A stretch of 40,267 nucleotides of DNA from Pseudomonas nitroreducens TX1 (GCF_000313755.1 NZ_AMZB01000092.1:1-40267), one strand, 5' to 3'. Positions 1-9,387 are shown, counted from the first letter of the stretch. A program made the numbers and translations. The notes: a model not told the origin generated them from the letters alone.

Positions 1-1
1 C

Positions 2-3000
2 CGCGTGGGCGGCGTGAACGGCGACGTCGCCTTCCGCGTGACCCTCGGGCAGGACGGCACCATCACCCTGGACCAGGTGCGCGCCATCGTGCACCCGAAT
101 CCGGGAAGCAACAACGAGGGCGTCAGTCTCGACCCGAACACCCTGGCACTGACTGCCACCATCACCGACAAGGACGGCGACAGCGCCACCGCCTCCATCG
201 ACCTGGATGACAAGCTGACCTTCCTCGATGACGGCCCGCGCATCACGGCCAGCACCAGCGCCGACATCGCGCTGAGCGTCGACGAAACCCACCTCGGCGT
301 GCCGGACACCAGCAGCGCGTCGGTGGCCGACCTGTTCACCGCCCACTTCGGCGCGGACGGCGCCGGAACCATCACCTACACACTGGCCGGGGCCGACAAT
401 AGCGACAGCGGGCTCAAGGACACCGCGACCGGCCAGAAGGTCTACCTCTACAACACCGCCGACGGCATCGAAGGCCGCCTGCAGGGCACCGACACCGTGG
501 CCTTCCGCGTGTATGTGGACGGCGACGGCAAGGTCACGCTGGAGCAGCTGCGGGCCCTCGCGCATCCGGACACCAGCAATCCGGACGACCCCCTCAACCT
601 GCCCGGCCAGATCACCCTGACCGCCACCATCACCGACAAGGATGGCGACAGCGCCAGCGCCCAGATCGACCTGGGTAGCAAGCTGACCTTCCTCGATGAC
701 GGCCCGAGCATCGCTCCCTGCCTGGACGCCGACATCAGCCTGGAGGTGGACGAGTCCAACCTGTCGAACGACGCCCGCGTCGAAGTCAGCCTGGTGTCCC
801 AGCTGTTCACGCCGAACTTCGGCGCTGACGGCCCGGGGACCATCACCTACAAGGTGACCACCGTCGATGGTACCGACAGTGGCGTGAAAACCACCCAGGG
901 CGAGAGCATCCTGCTGTACAACGTCAATGGCACCGTGGTCGGCAAGGTGGCCGGCACTGGCGCCATCGCCTTCGTGGTCAGCGAGGACCAGGGCGCGCTG
1001 ATGCTCGACCAGCGCCTGGCGCTCAAGCATCCCGATACCACCAACCCGGATGAGGCGCTGCGCCTGCCCGACGGCAAGATCACCCTCACCGCCACCATCA
1101 CCGATGGCGACGGCGACAAGGCTTCGGCCCAGGTCGACCTCGGCACCAAGATGGTGTTCTACGACGATGCGCCGACCCTCAACGCGAATGCCCAGGGCGC
1201 TCCCAGCCTGGTAGTGGACGAGACCAACCTGGCCAACAATGCCAGTGCGGACTTCTCCGGCCAGTTCAACGGCAACTACGGGGCGGACGGCCAGGGCTCG
1301 CTGACCTACAAGGTCGAAGCGGTCGCCAACGGCGCTGACAGCGGCCTGCAGACCAGCCAGGGCCAGACCATCCTGCTGTTCAACGAAGGCACCAGCGTGG
1401 TCGGCCGCGTGGGCGGCCCGGCCGGTGCAGTCGCCTTCAAGGTCACGGTAGCCGATGGTGTAGTGACCCTCGACCAGCAGATGGCGCTCAAGCATCCGAA
1501 CGCCAGCAACCCCGATGACGCGCTGAGCATCGCCGGCGGCAAGATCAACCTGGTCGCCACCATCACCGATGGCGACGGCGATTCCAGCCATGCCGAACTG
1601 GACCTGGGCAGCCGCCTGACCTTCAAGGACGACGGCCCGAGCGTCAGCGCCAGCAGCCAGGGCGCGCCGGTGCTGACGGTGGACGAAACCAACCTGGCGA
1701 TCAACGCCAGCGCGGACTTCACCGGGCAGTTCAGCAGCACCTTCGGCGCCGATGGCGCCGGCAGCCTGACCTACCAGCTCAGTGCCGTTTCCAATGGCCT
1801 GGACAGCGGCCTGAAGACCACCAGCGGCCAGACCATCCTGCTGTTCAACGAAGGCGGCAGCGTCGTCGGCCGCGTCGGCGGGGACCAGGGCGCCATCGCC
1901 TTCAAGGTCACTATCGCCGGTGGCGTGGTCACCCTCGACCAGCAGATGGCGCTGCAGCACCCCAACGCCAGCAACCCCGATGACTCGGTCAGCCTGCTGA
2001 ACAACAAGATCATCCTGGCCGCCACCATCACCGATGCCGACGGCGACTCGCTTTCCGCCAACCTCGACCTGGGCGGCCGGCTGGTCTTCAAGGACGATGG
2101 CCCGAGCATCAGCGCCAACGCCGGCCAGGCGCCGGTACTGACGGTGGACGAAACCGTGCTGGCCACCGACGCCAGCGGCGACTTCAGCGGCGCCTTCACC
2201 GCCAATGGCGGCGCCGATGGCGGCACCGTCAGCTACGGCCTGTCGGCCACCACCGGTACCGTCAGCGGGCTGCAGACCACCAGCGGGCAGAGCATCGTGC
2301 TGGTCAAGGTCAGCGATACGCTGGTGGAAGGTCGTGTGGGCGGCGCGGGCGGCCCGGTTGCCTTCAGCCTGAGCCTGAACAGCGCCACGGGCGTGCTTAC
2401 GCTGGACCAGCAACTGGCGCTCAAGCATGCCGACGCCACCAACTCCGATGATTCGGTCAGCCTGCTGGGTAGCAAGATCGCCCTGGTGGCGACCATCACC
2501 GACGGCGACGGCGATCAGCAATCCGCCAGCCTCGACCTGGGCGGCAAGCTGGTGTTCAAGGACGATGGCCCCGTGCTCATCGCCGGCGGCAGCGTCACGG
2601 GCCAGGTCATGGAGGATGCACTGCCGGGGGGCAACCCCGATGGCGCCAGCGACACCACCACGGCCACGGGTTCGCTCAGCAGCCTGGTGAACTTCGGCGC
2701 GGACGGCCCCGGTGCCTTCTCGCTGACCGGCAACACCGCCTCGCTGAGCGCACAGAACCTGACCTCCGGCGGCGTGGCGCTGAGCTACAGCGTGGTGGGC
2801 AACCTGCTGACCGCCATGGCCGGTGCCAAGACCATCTTCACCTTGTTGGTGGATGCGGCGGGGCACTACGAGTTCAAGCTGCTCGGCCCGCTGGACCACC
2901 CGCTGCACAATGGCGATGACGGCGAGCAGCTGACGCTCAACCTCGGCGGCGTAATCAAGGCCACCGATGGCGACGGCGACCCGGTCAGCCTGGGCGCAGG

Positions 3001-5446
3001 CTCGCTGGTGATCCATGTGCAGGACGACCTGCCGGTGGTGCACAGCGAACCGCCGTGCCAGGACGTCTCCGACTCCCAGGGCTTCATCCTCACCGGCAAC
3101 CTGGATGTCAGCTTCGGCGGCGATGGCCTGGGCGCCTTCGACCTCAGCGGCAACACCGCGCCGGATGGCCTGACCTATGTGGTCACCCAACTGACCGGTG
3201 GCGGTTCGCAGCTCACCGCCTATGACGGCAACAACCAGCCGTTCTTCGTCCTCAAGGTCAATGCCGATGGCAGCTACAGCTTCGAGGTGGTGAACTCGCG
3301 GCCGACCACCTCGGTGGACTACGACCTGACCAAGGTCTCCGCCGGCGGCCCGCAGACCTCCATTGTCCTCAATGCCGATGGCCTTACCGCCACCTTCACC
3401 AGCCCGGGCAGCGTGGTGAACCCGTCCAACAACGGCATGGGCGTAGGCGGCAACAACCTGATCGACACCGGCGAGAAGCTCAGCGTCGCGTTCAACGAAA
3501 AGGTCTATGACGCCAGCTTCGACGTGCAGAAGCTCTCCACCAGCGATGTACTGACCTGGAGCGTCTACGGCGAGGGCGGCACCTTGCTGGCCAGCGGCAC
3601 CTACTCGCCTCCGGCCGGAACCGGGGAGGGCGATGCCACCCACTGGAACCTGCTCACCGACGGTCACTTCACCTCAGGCTCGGCCTACCAGTTGTCGCAG
3701 ACCGGTTTTACCAGTGTCGTGCTGGGCAGCTCCGGCGGTGATTACCGGGTTGCCAGCATCGAGGTGAAACAGTCCGTGCTGCCCCAGGACCTGGACCTCA
3801 ACTTCCACCTGGGCATCACCGACGGCGACGGCGACGCCACCAGCCTCAACCTGTGCCTGGACCTGAGCACGCCCAACCCGCTGCTGGTGGTGGGCAGCAA
3901 TGACCATGACAGCGGCTCGTCCACCAGCCAGCACACCATTCCCAACCCCAGCGATGCCGACAAGAGCGGCGACATTCTCGGCGGCAACGGCAACGACGTG
4001 CTGGTGGGCGACAAGGGCGGCGTCTCGGTGTCTACCACACCGGGCAAGAACTACAACATCGCCCTGGTCCTGGATCGCTCCGGCAGCATGAACGAGCTGG
4101 GCGGGCCTGACCGGCTGGCCTTGGCGAAGAACGCCCTGATCAATCTGCTCAACCAGGTCAAGGGCCATGATGGGGTGATCAACGTCGCGCTGGTATCCTT
4201 CGCCAGTTCCTCGACCATCGCCACCCTGGCCGGGCTCAACAGCAGCAACGTGCAGGGCATGATCGACAAGATCAATGCGCTGACCGCCGACGGCAACACC
4301 AACTATGAGGCCGCGCTGAAGTCCGCCAGTGCCTGGTTCGCCGGACAGGTGGGAGGCGGCGCGGATGCGGCGCACAACTACGTCAACCTGGCGTTCTTCC
4401 TCACCGACGGCAACCCGACCACCTTCAATGGCGACTCGACCAACTCCGGCAACAGCACCGAGTACAACGACGTGCAGAAAGCGCTGGTGGCGGGTGCCGA
4501 CATGCTCAATGGCACCGGTGTGTTCGCCGGCGCCAACCATGTCTGGGTGAATGCCATCGGTATCGACGACGGCGTCAACACCAATATCCTGCGCTTCTTC
4601 GACAACACCAACACCGTGGGCACCGGGACCATCGACTTCGGCAAGACCGATGTAGTCGGCAATGTCGGCCAGCCGCAGATCATCCACACCGGCAGCGAAC
4701 TGACGACGGCTCTGCAGGAGGGCGTGAGCAATGTCTCGCCGGCGCCGGTGGGTAACGACCATCTGGTGGGCGGTTCGGGCAATGACATCATCTTCGGCGA
4801 TGTCATCAACACCGACGGCCTGTCCTGGGCCGGCCATGCCGCGGGTTCGCACAACGGCCAGGGCTTCCAGGGGCTGGTGGACTACCTGACCGCCACCAAC
4901 GGCGGCGCGGCACCCACGTCCGGGCAACTGCTCGATTACATTGCCGCCCATGCCCAGGAACTCAACGTCAGCGGTGACACCCGCGGCGGCGACGACATCC
5001 TCGAAGGCGGCGCCGGCAATGACCTGATGTTCGGCCAGGGCGGCAACGACAAACTGATCGGCGGGCCCGGCGACGACATCATGTTCGGCGGCACCGGAGC
5101 CGACGAGTTCGTCTGGAAAGCCGGCGACACCGGCCACGATGTGATCAAGGACTTCAGCATCGCCGAACATGACGTGCTGAACTTCGCCGACCTGCTGCAA
5201 GGGGAAGCGGCTACCGCCTCGTCGCTGGCGCACTACCTGACCTTCTCGGTCAACACCGGCACCACCACCATCGGCGTCAGCCCCACCAGTGGCGGCGCCG
5301 TCACCCAGACCGTCGACCTGGCCAACGTCGACCTCGCCGCCAAGTACGCGGGCCATGCCGGTAATGGTGTGCTCTCGGCGGGGGATACCCAGACCGTGCT
5401 CAACGGCCTGCTGGGCGATCACGCGATCAAGACCGACACCGTCTGA
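2..5446 (+). CDS. Giant RTX adhesin with T1SS-143-type repeats and VWA domain (5' end missing)
   Basis: This is the C-terminal part of a large surface or secreted adhesin exported by a type I system. The reading frame is open at the window edge, so the N-terminus lies upstream; GTG at 5 is not a real start because the residues around it (RVGG) match the interior of later repeats. About five repeats of roughly 155 residues follow, each with a DDGP(S) motif then a VDETNL-like motif (near bases 225, 692, 1158, 1624 and 2090), with a more divergent copy near 2560. A von Willebrand A domain starts near base 4050 with an intact MIDAS motif DRSGS (4073-4087) and a later FFLTDG. Glycine-rich RTX calcium-binding nonapeptides (GGxGNDxxxG) occur near 3978-4015, 4760-4805 and 4986-5105. 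The tail resembles the VC_A0849-type type I secretion target domain. No transporter genes are in the window. The role in adhesion or biofilm is inferred from the family. Confidence 0.9.
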   Translation, partial: RVGGVNGDVAFRVTLGQDGTITLDQVRAIVHPNPGSNNEGVSLDPNTLALTATITDKDGDSATASIDLDDKLTFLDDGPRITASTSADIALSVDETHLGVPDTSSASVADLFTAHFGADGAGTITYTLAGADNSDSGLKDTATGQKVYLYNTADGIEGRLQGTDTVAFRVYVDGDGKVTLEQLRALAHPDTSNPDDPLNLPGQITLTATITDKDGDSASAQIDLGSKLTFLDDGPSIAPCLDADISLEVDESNLSNDARVEVSLVSQLFTPNFGADGPGTITYKVTTVDGTDSGVKTTQGESILLYNVNGTVVGKVAGTGAIAFVVSEDQGALMLDQRLALKHPDTTNPDEALRLPDGKITLTATITDGDGDKASAQVDLGTKMVFYDDAPTLNANAQGAPSLVVDETNLANNASADFSGQFNGNYGADGQGSLTYKVEAVANGADSGLQTSQGQTILLFNEGTSVVGRVGGPAGAVAFKVTVADGVVTLDQQMALKHPNASNPDDALSIAGGKINLVATITDGDGDSSHAELDLGSRLTFKDDGPSVSASSQGAPVLTVDETNLAINASADFTGQFSSTFGADGAGSLTYQLSAVSNGLDSGLKTTSGQTILLFNEGGSVVGRVGGDQGAIAFKVTIAGGVVTLDQQMALQHPNASNPDDSVSLLNNKIILAATITDADGDSLSANLDLGGRLVFKDDGPSISANAGQAPVLTVDETVLATDASGDFSGAFTANGGADGGTVSYGLSATTGTVSGLQTTSGQSIVLVKVSDTLVEGRVGGAGGPVAFSLSLNSATGVLTLDQQLALKHADATNSDDSVSLLGSKIALVATITDGDGDQQSASLDLGGKLVFKDDGPVLIAGGSVTGQVMEDALPGGNPDGASDTTTATGSLSSLVNFGADGPGAFSLTGNTASLSAQNLTSGGVALSYSVVGNLLTAMAGAKTIFTLLVDAAGHYEFKLLGPLDHPLHNGDDGEQLTLNLGGVIKATDGDGDPVSLGAGSLVIHVQDDLPVVHSEPPCQDVSDSQGFILTGNLDVSFGGDGLGAFDLSGNTAPDGLTYVVTQLTGGGSQLTAYDGNNQPFFVLKVNADGSYSFEVVNSRPTTSVDYDLTKVSAGGPQTSIVLNADGLTATFTSPGSVVNPSNNGMGVGGNNLIDTGEKLSVAFNEKVYDASFDVQKLSTSDVLTWSVYGEGGTLLASGTYSPPAGTGEGDATHWNLLTDGHFTSGSAYQLSQTGFTSVVLGSSGGDYRVASIEVKQSVLPQDLDLNFHLGITDGDGDATSLNLCLDLSTPNPLLVVGSNDHDSGSSTSQHTIPNPSDADKSGDILGGNGNDVLVGDKGGVSVSTTPGKNYNIALVLDRSGSMNELGGPDRLALAKNALINLLNQVKGHDGVINVALVSFASSSTIATLAGLNSSNVQGMIDKINALTADGNTNYEAALKSASAWFAGQVGGGADAAHNYVNLAFFLTDGNPTTFNGDSTNSGNSTEYNDVQKALVAGADMLNGTGVFAGANHVWVNAIGIDDGVNTNILRFFDNTNTVGTGTIDFGKTDVVGNVGQPQIIHTGSELTTALQEGVSNVSPAPVGNDHLVGGSGNDIIFGDVINTDGLSWAGHAAGSHNGQGFQGLVDYLTATNGGAAPTSGQLLDYIAAHAQELNVSGDTRGGDDILEGGAGNDLMFGQGGNDKLIGGPGDDIMFGGTGADEFVWKAGDTGHDVIKDFSIAEHDVLNFADLLQGEAATASSLAHYLTFSVNTGTTTIGVSPTSGGAVTQTVDLANVDLAAKYAGHAGNGVLSAGDTQTVLNGLLGDHAIKTDTV

Positions 5447-5464
5447 CCCTGTGTGGGACCCGTC

Positions 5465-5500
5465 GAAACCGCCGCCTTCGGGCGGCGGTTTCGTTTGCTT
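5465..5500 (+). terminator. Rho-independent terminator after the RTX adhesin
   Basis: A perfect 12-bp stem (5465-5476 paired with 5481-5492) with a TTCG tetraloop begins about 18 bases after the adhesin stop and is followed by a T-rich tract (GTTTGCTT). Confidence 0.85.
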
Positions 5501-5624
5501 CCCGCCCAACGAGGGTGGGGGCACAGTCATACGGCTGGTGAATAATCGTCGCAGTGTGTCCTCAGCGGCGCTTATCCTCGGGCCACACCTTTCCTCAGTC
5601 CAACAACAAGCAACGAGGTTTCCC

Positions 5625-6809
5625 ATGCGCGAAGTGGTGATCGTCGACAGCGTCCGTACCGGCCTGGCCAAGTCCTTCCGTGGCAAATTCAACATGACCC
5701 GTCCGGACGACATGGTCGCCCATTGCATCGACGCGCTGCTGGCGCGCAACAACCTCGATCCGCTGCTCGTGGACGACTGCGTGGTCGGCGCCGGCTCCAA
5801 CGAAGGCGCCCAGGGTCACAACATCGGCCGCAACGCCGCCGTGCTGTCGCGCCTGGGCATCCACGTCGCCGGCATGACCCTGAACCGCTACTGCTCCTCG
5901 GGCCTGCAGGCCATCGCCATTGCCGCCAACCAGGTGGCTTCGGGATGCAGCGACATCCTGGTGGCTGGCGGCGTCGAGTCCATCACCCTGACCATGGGCA
6001 AGCAGAACCTCGACAACTTCGTGAACCCGCGCCTCAAAGAGGAATTCCCCGGCATCTACTACCCCATGGGCCAGACCGCCGAGATCGTTGCCCGCCGTTA
6101 CAACGTCACCCGCGAGCAGCAGGACCTGTACGCCCTGCAGAGCCAGCAGCGCACCGCCCGCGCCCAGGCCGAAGGCCTGTTCGACGACGAAATCGTGCCG
6201 ATGAGCGTGAAGTACCTGGTGGAAGACAAGGCCACCGGGGAAAAGAAAGTGCTCGACGGCGTGGTCGACCGCGACGACTGCAACCGCCCGGACACCACCC
6301 TCGAAGGCCTGAACTCCCTCAAGCCGGTGTTCGCCGAAGACGGTTCGGTCACCGCCGGCAACGCCTCGCAGCTCTCCGACGGCGCCTCGATGACCCTGGT
6401 CATGAGCCTGGACAAGGCCCTGGAACTGGGCCTGAAACCCAAGGCCTTCTTCCGCGGCTTCACCGTGGCCGGCTGCGAGCCGGACGAGATGGGTATCGGC
6501 CCGGTGTTCTCGGTGCCCAAGCTGCTCAAGGCCAAGGGCCTGCAGGTCAGCGACATCGACCTCTGGGAACTCAACGAAGCCTTCGCCTCTCAGTGCCTGT
6601 ACGCCCGTGATCGCCTGGGCATCGACAACGAGAAGTACAACGTCAACGGCGGTTCCATTTCCATCGGCCACCCGTTCGGCATGACCGGCTCGCGCCAGGT
6701 CGGCCACCTGGTGCGCGAACTGCAGCGTCGCAACCTGCGCTACGGCATCGTCACCATGTGCGTGGGCGGCGGCATGGGCGCCACCGGGCTGTTCGAAGCC
6801 GTTCGCTGA
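5625..6809 (+). CDS. Acetyl-CoA C-acyltransferase (thiolase)
   Basis: A 394-residue type II thiolase that cleaves 3-ketoacyl-CoA with CoA or condenses acetyl-CoA, acting in the cytoplasm. The start MREVVIVDSVRTGLAK is the usual thiolase N-terminus; the open frame reaches further upstream but that part is read-through past the adhesin terminator. The catalytic residues are visible: nucleophile Cys90 in RYCSSG, His349 in GHPFGMTG and Cys379 in MCVGGGMGA. It resembles the thiolase I remember as PA2940 rather than FadA, whose N-terminus differs. It stands alone, with no adjacent 3-hydroxyacyl-CoA dehydrogenase, so its pathway (fatty acid or other acyl-CoA degradation) cannot be fixed from context. 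Only a weak GAGG ribosome-binding site precedes the ATG. Confidence 0.92.
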   Translation: MREVVIVDSVRTGLAKSFRGKFNMTRPDDMVAHCIDALLARNNLDPLLVDDCVVGAGSNEGAQGHNIGRNAAVLSRLGIHVAGMTLNRYCSSGLQAIAIAANQVASGCSDILVAGGVESITLTMGKQNLDNFVNPRLKEEFPGIYYPMGQTAEIVARRYNVTREQQDLYALQSQQRTARAQAEGLFDDEIVPMSVKYLVEDKATGEKKVLDGVVDRDDCNRPDTTLEGLNSLKPVFAEDGSVTAGNASQLSDGASMTLVMSLDKALELGLKPKAFFRGFTVAGCEPDEMGIGPVFSVPKLLKAKGLQVSDIDLWELNEAFASQCLYARDRLGIDNEKYNVNGGSISIGHPFGMTGSRQVGHLVRELQRRNLRYGIVTMCVGGGMGATGLFEAVR

Positions 6810-6885
6810 GCACGGCGGGCGAGGGCACCAGTCCTCGCCTGGATGGCACCGATCGCTCCACGCAAGCGGTTCGGTGCCCTGAGAG

Positions 6886-6915
6886 CCCCCGGCGGTGACG
6901 CCGGGGGTTTTTTAT
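6886..6915 (+). terminator. Rho-independent terminator after the thiolase
   Basis: CCCCCGGCG (6886-6894), GTGA loop, CGCCGGGGG (6899-6907), then six T residues (6908-6913). It lies about 76 bases after the thiolase stop. Confidence 0.9.
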
Positions 6916-6972
6916 TGCCGCTGCCGGGGAGCACTCTCGATGCCGGGTTCGCTCGTCTGGTTGTCGGCCGGC

Positions 6973-7004
6973 AGAAAAACAAACCCCGGCACCGGGCCGG
7001 GGTT
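6973..7004 (-). terminator. Terminator of the DUF6316 gene
   Basis: On the minus strand, AACCCCGGC (7004-6996) pairs with GCCGGGGTT (6990-6982) around a 5-base loop, followed by TGTTTTTC. It sits just after the stop codon at 7031 and faces the thiolase terminator. Confidence 0.8.
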
Positions 7005-7030
7005 CCTGGTCGCAGCCTCGCTGCTCGCCG

Positions 7031-7237
7031 TTACGGCATCCGCGCAAACAACGCCGCGGCCTGCCGCATGCGATCGATGTACTGCGCCACCTCGCGCTCG
7101 GCATCGAAGCGGGTGAAATAGGGCCCCTCCAGGGTCCCTTCGCGAGTGGAGAAGAAGTACTGGCCATTGACCGCGCTGATGCGGTCGCTGCGGTAGTGGG
7201 TGGCCGCCTGGCTGTCGTTGACCCGTTGTCCCAACAT
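7031..7237 (-). CDS. DUF6316 family small protein
   Basis: A 68-residue soluble protein of unknown function. I assign it to DUF6316 from its general look: a short N-terminal segment with HYRSDR, then INGQ/VNGQYFFSTREG, and a C-terminal helix with REVAQYIDRM. I chose the ATG at 7237 because GGGAGG (7246-7251) lies at good ribosome-binding distance; an in-frame GTG at 7246 would overlap that site. It has its own terminator and is divergently oriented to lsfA. No partner gene is evident. The protein family is moderately certain; the function is unknown. Confidence 0.75.
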   Translation of the reverse strand: MLGQRVNDSQAATHYRSDRISAVNGQYFFSTREGTLEGPYFTRFDAEREVAQYIDRMRQAAALFARMP

Positions 7238-7439
7238 GAATCCCACCTCCCGAGCCGAAGAAAATAATTAAATCGAGTGTATGCCGCAAAGCCGCGCCCT
7301 GCCTGGGCTGCAGCGGGCAGGCGACGAACGGCGAACGACTGTTTCAGCGGCGAAACACTCACCGGCTTGGGCTTCGTGTTCACTTGACTATGCTCAGTAT
7401 CCGGCGGCGGTCGCCGTCGAGCAGGGTCCGGAAAAGAGA

Positions 7440-7505
7440 TAATTCGGTTATAAGAATGTCGAAATATATTCTTTTTAATGAGTAATGACCTTGTGCATAG
7501 TGGCT
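7440..7505 (+). promoter_or_regulatory. Putative lsfA promoter and operator region
   Basis: This AT-rich island in GC-rich surroundings contains a perfect dyad, AAGAAT (7452-7457), ten bases, ATTCTT (7468-7473). Downstream, the block at 7492-7515 resembles the block upstream of ssuE (11121-11144; 16 of 24 positions by eye). LsfA and ssu genes are known sulfate-starvation genes under CysB-type control, so a shared activator site is plausible but inferred. No good -35 box is visible. Confidence 0.45.
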
Positions 7506-7529
7506 ACCAACACGAACAAGGAGAGACCC

Positions 7530-8168
7530 ATGAGCTTGCGACTTGGCGACATCGCCCCCGACTTCGAACAGGAATCCAGCGAAGGCCGCATCCGTTTCCA
7601 TGAGTGGCTTGGCAACAGCTGGGGTGTTCTGTTCTCCCACCCGGCCGACTTCACCCCGGTATGCACCACCGAGCTGGGCCTGACCGCCAAGCTCAAGGAC
7701 CAGTTCGCCGCCAAGGGCGTTAAGGTCATCGCCCTGTCCGTCGACCCGGTGGACTCCCACCTGAAGTGGATCGACGACATCAACGAGACCCAGAACACCG
7801 TGGTCAACTTCCCGATCATCGCCGACGCCGACCGCAAGGTCTCCGAGCTGTACGACCTGATCCACCCGAACGCCAACGACACTCTCACCGTGCGTTCGCT
7901 GTTCGTCATCGACCCGAACAAGAAGGTGCGCCTGACCATCACCTACCCGGCGAGCACCGGGCGCAACTTCAACGAGATCCTGCGTGTCATCGACTCGCTG
8001 CAGCTCACCGACAACCACAAGGTCGCAACGCCGGGCAACTGGCAGGATGGCGACGACGTGGTGATCGTGCCCTCGCTCAAGGACGAGGAAGAGATCAAGC
8101 AGCGTTTCCCCAAGGGCTACCGTGCGATCAAGCCCTACCTGCGGCTGACCCCGCAACCGAACAAGTGA
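7530..8168 (+). CDS. lsfA: 1-Cys peroxiredoxin LsfA
   Basis: A 212-residue Prx6-type peroxiredoxin that reduces hydrogen peroxide and organic peroxides in the cytoplasm. The peroxidatic Cys45 lies in the signature DFTPVCTTE, preceded by SHPADF, and there is no second (resolving) cysteine anywhere, which fits the 1-Cys class. The start at 7530 follows AAGGAGAG; an in-frame ATG at 7485 has no ribosome-binding site and would add residues unlike the family. The protein holds only one Cys (catalytic) and one Met (initiator), a sulfur-sparing composition. In Pseudomonas, LsfA is a sulfate-starvation-induced protein next to ssu genes, as here. It may protect against peroxide released by the FMNH2-dependent monooxygenase SsuD; this last point is inference. 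Confidence 0.93.
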   Translation: MSLRLGDIAPDFEQESSEGRIRFHEWLGNSWGVLFSHPADFTPVCTTELGLTAKLKDQFAAKGVKVIALSVDPVDSHLKWIDDINETQNTVVNFPIIADADRKVSELYDLIHPNANDTLTVRSLFVIDPNKKVRLTITYPASTGRNFNEILRVIDSLQLTDNHKVATPGNWQDGDDVVIVPSLKDEEEIKQRFPKGYRAIKPYLRLTPQPNK

Positions 8169-8222
8169 CTCTCCGCTCCCCATCCGGGGAGTCACTGTAC
8201 GAGCAAACCTCGAGCGGAAATC

Positions 8223-8247
8223 GGGCCGGTCCGCCGGCCCATTTTTT
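8223..8247 (+). terminator. Terminator after lsfA
   Basis: GGGCCGG (8223-8229), TCCG loop, CCGGCCC (8234-8240), A, then six T residues. A further dyad (AGTGACTC 8164-8171 with GAGTCACT 8189-8196) overlaps the lsfA stop codon. LsfA can thus be transcribed apart from the ABC genes downstream. Confidence 0.85.
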
Positions 8248-8367
8248 ATCCTTCATGCGCGGACCACGCCGCGCTTTTTTATTCAGCTCTGCTCTCTAAT
8301 CCGATCTATTCGATCTGACTTGCCCGCCAAACGGGAAGAAGACGCAAGCCCCGCCAAGGAGAAGACC

Positions 8368-9384
8368 ATGGGTCATTCCACCTGGCGCCGCAGCCTGGCC
8401 GTCGCTCTTCTCGCGAGCCTGCCGATCGGCGCCTACAACAGTTCCGCACAAGCCGCCGACGCACCGAAAGAGGTGCGTCTGGACTACGCCTACTACGCGC
8501 CCACCAGCCTGGTGCTCAAGCACTTCGGCTGGCTGGAGAAGTCCCTCAAGCCGCAGGGCACCGAAGTGCGCTGGGTGTTCAGCCAGGGCAGCAACCGTTC
8601 CCTGGAATACCTCAACGCCGGCAGTACCGACTTCGCCTCCACCGCGGGGCTGGCCGCCGTACTCAGCCGCGCCAACGGCGCGCCGCTGAAGACCGTCTAC
8701 ATCGCCAGCCGGCCGGAGTGGACCGCGCTGGTGGTGCCCAAGGATTCGCCGCTGAAGTCCGTCGCCGACCTCAAGGGCAAGAAGATCGCCGCCACCAAGG
8801 GTACCGATCCCTACCTGTTCCTCCTGCGCAGCCTGCAGCAGGCGGGGCTGGACAAGAACGACGTGGAGATCGTCCACCTGCAGCATCCTGACGGCCGCGC
8901 CGCGCTGGAGCAGGGCAGGGTGGACGCCTGGGCCGGCCTCGATCCGCACATGGCCGCCAGCGAACTGCAGGCTGGCTCGCGGCTGCTGTACCGCAACGTC
9001 GACTTCAACAGCTACGGCGTACTCAGCGTCACCGAGCAGTTCGAGCAGTCGCAGCCGGAGCTGATCAAGCAGGTCATCGCCGCCTATGAAGAGGCGCGCC
9101 AGTGGGCCATCGCTCATCCGGAGGAAACCGCGAAGCTGCTCGCCGAGGAAGCCAAGCTGCCGCTGGAAGTGGCCAAGCTGCAACTCTCGCGCACCGACTT
9201 CAGCAAGCCGCTGCCGGGCGCCGAGCAGGTGGCCGCACTGAAGGCCGCCGCACCGATCCTGCTGGACGAGCAACTGGTGCGTCCGGGGACCGACGTCACT
9301 TCCGTGGTCGATCAACTGATTGCCCCGCAACTGGCCGGCGAGGTGATTGGCAAGGCTGGCGCTGTCGCCAAGGCGGAGCAGTAA
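8368..9384 (+). CDS. Sulfonate-type ABC transporter substrate-binding protein
   Basis: A 338-residue periplasmic binding protein of the SsuA/TauA/nitrate (NMT1-like) family. A signal peptide is visible (TWRRSLAVALLASLPIGAY, ending near AQA-ADAP). The mature part has the usual motifs: DYAYY in the first strand, STDFASTAG, and PKDSPLKSVADLKGKKIA. The ATG at 8368 is preceded by AAGGAGAAG, so the longer frame from 8320 is not used. The mature protein contains no Cys and a single Met. It starts a three-gene transporter unit (binding protein, permease, ATPase) between lsfA and ssuE, as I recall for PA3449-PA3447. The substrate is probably an alkanesulfonate, taurine or sulfate ester; it is not known from sequence. 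Confidence 0.88.
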   Translation: MGHSTWRRSLAVALLASLPIGAYNSSAQAADAPKEVRLDYAYYAPTSLVLKHFGWLEKSLKPQGTEVRWVFSQGSNRSLEYLNAGSTDFASTAGLAAVLSRANGAPLKTVYIASRPEWTALVVPKDSPLKSVADLKGKKIAATKGTDPYLFLLRSLQQAGLDKNDVEIVHLQHPDGRAALEQGRVDAWAGLDPHMAASELQAGSRLLYRNVDFNSYGVLSVTEQFEQSQPELIKQVIAAYEEARQWAIAHPEETAKLLAEEAKLPLEVAKLQLSRTDFSKPLPGAEQVAALKAAAPILLDEQLVRPGTDVTSVVDQLIAPQLAGEVIGKAGAVAKAEQ

Positions 9385-9387
9385 TCC

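Noticed and set aside
5289-5624. Amino-terminal extension of the thiolase into the adhesin
   Set aside because: The extension crosses the adhesin stop and its terminator and is rich in Pro, Ser and Arg; thiolases begin at MREVVIVDSVRTG.
3674-5800. 708-residue minus-strand frame opposite the RTX adhesin
   Set aside because: It lies antisense to a well-supported coding region with clear VWA and RTX motifs, and its composition (Val, Ala, Gly, Gln rich, low complexity) is that of a GC-rich shadow frame.
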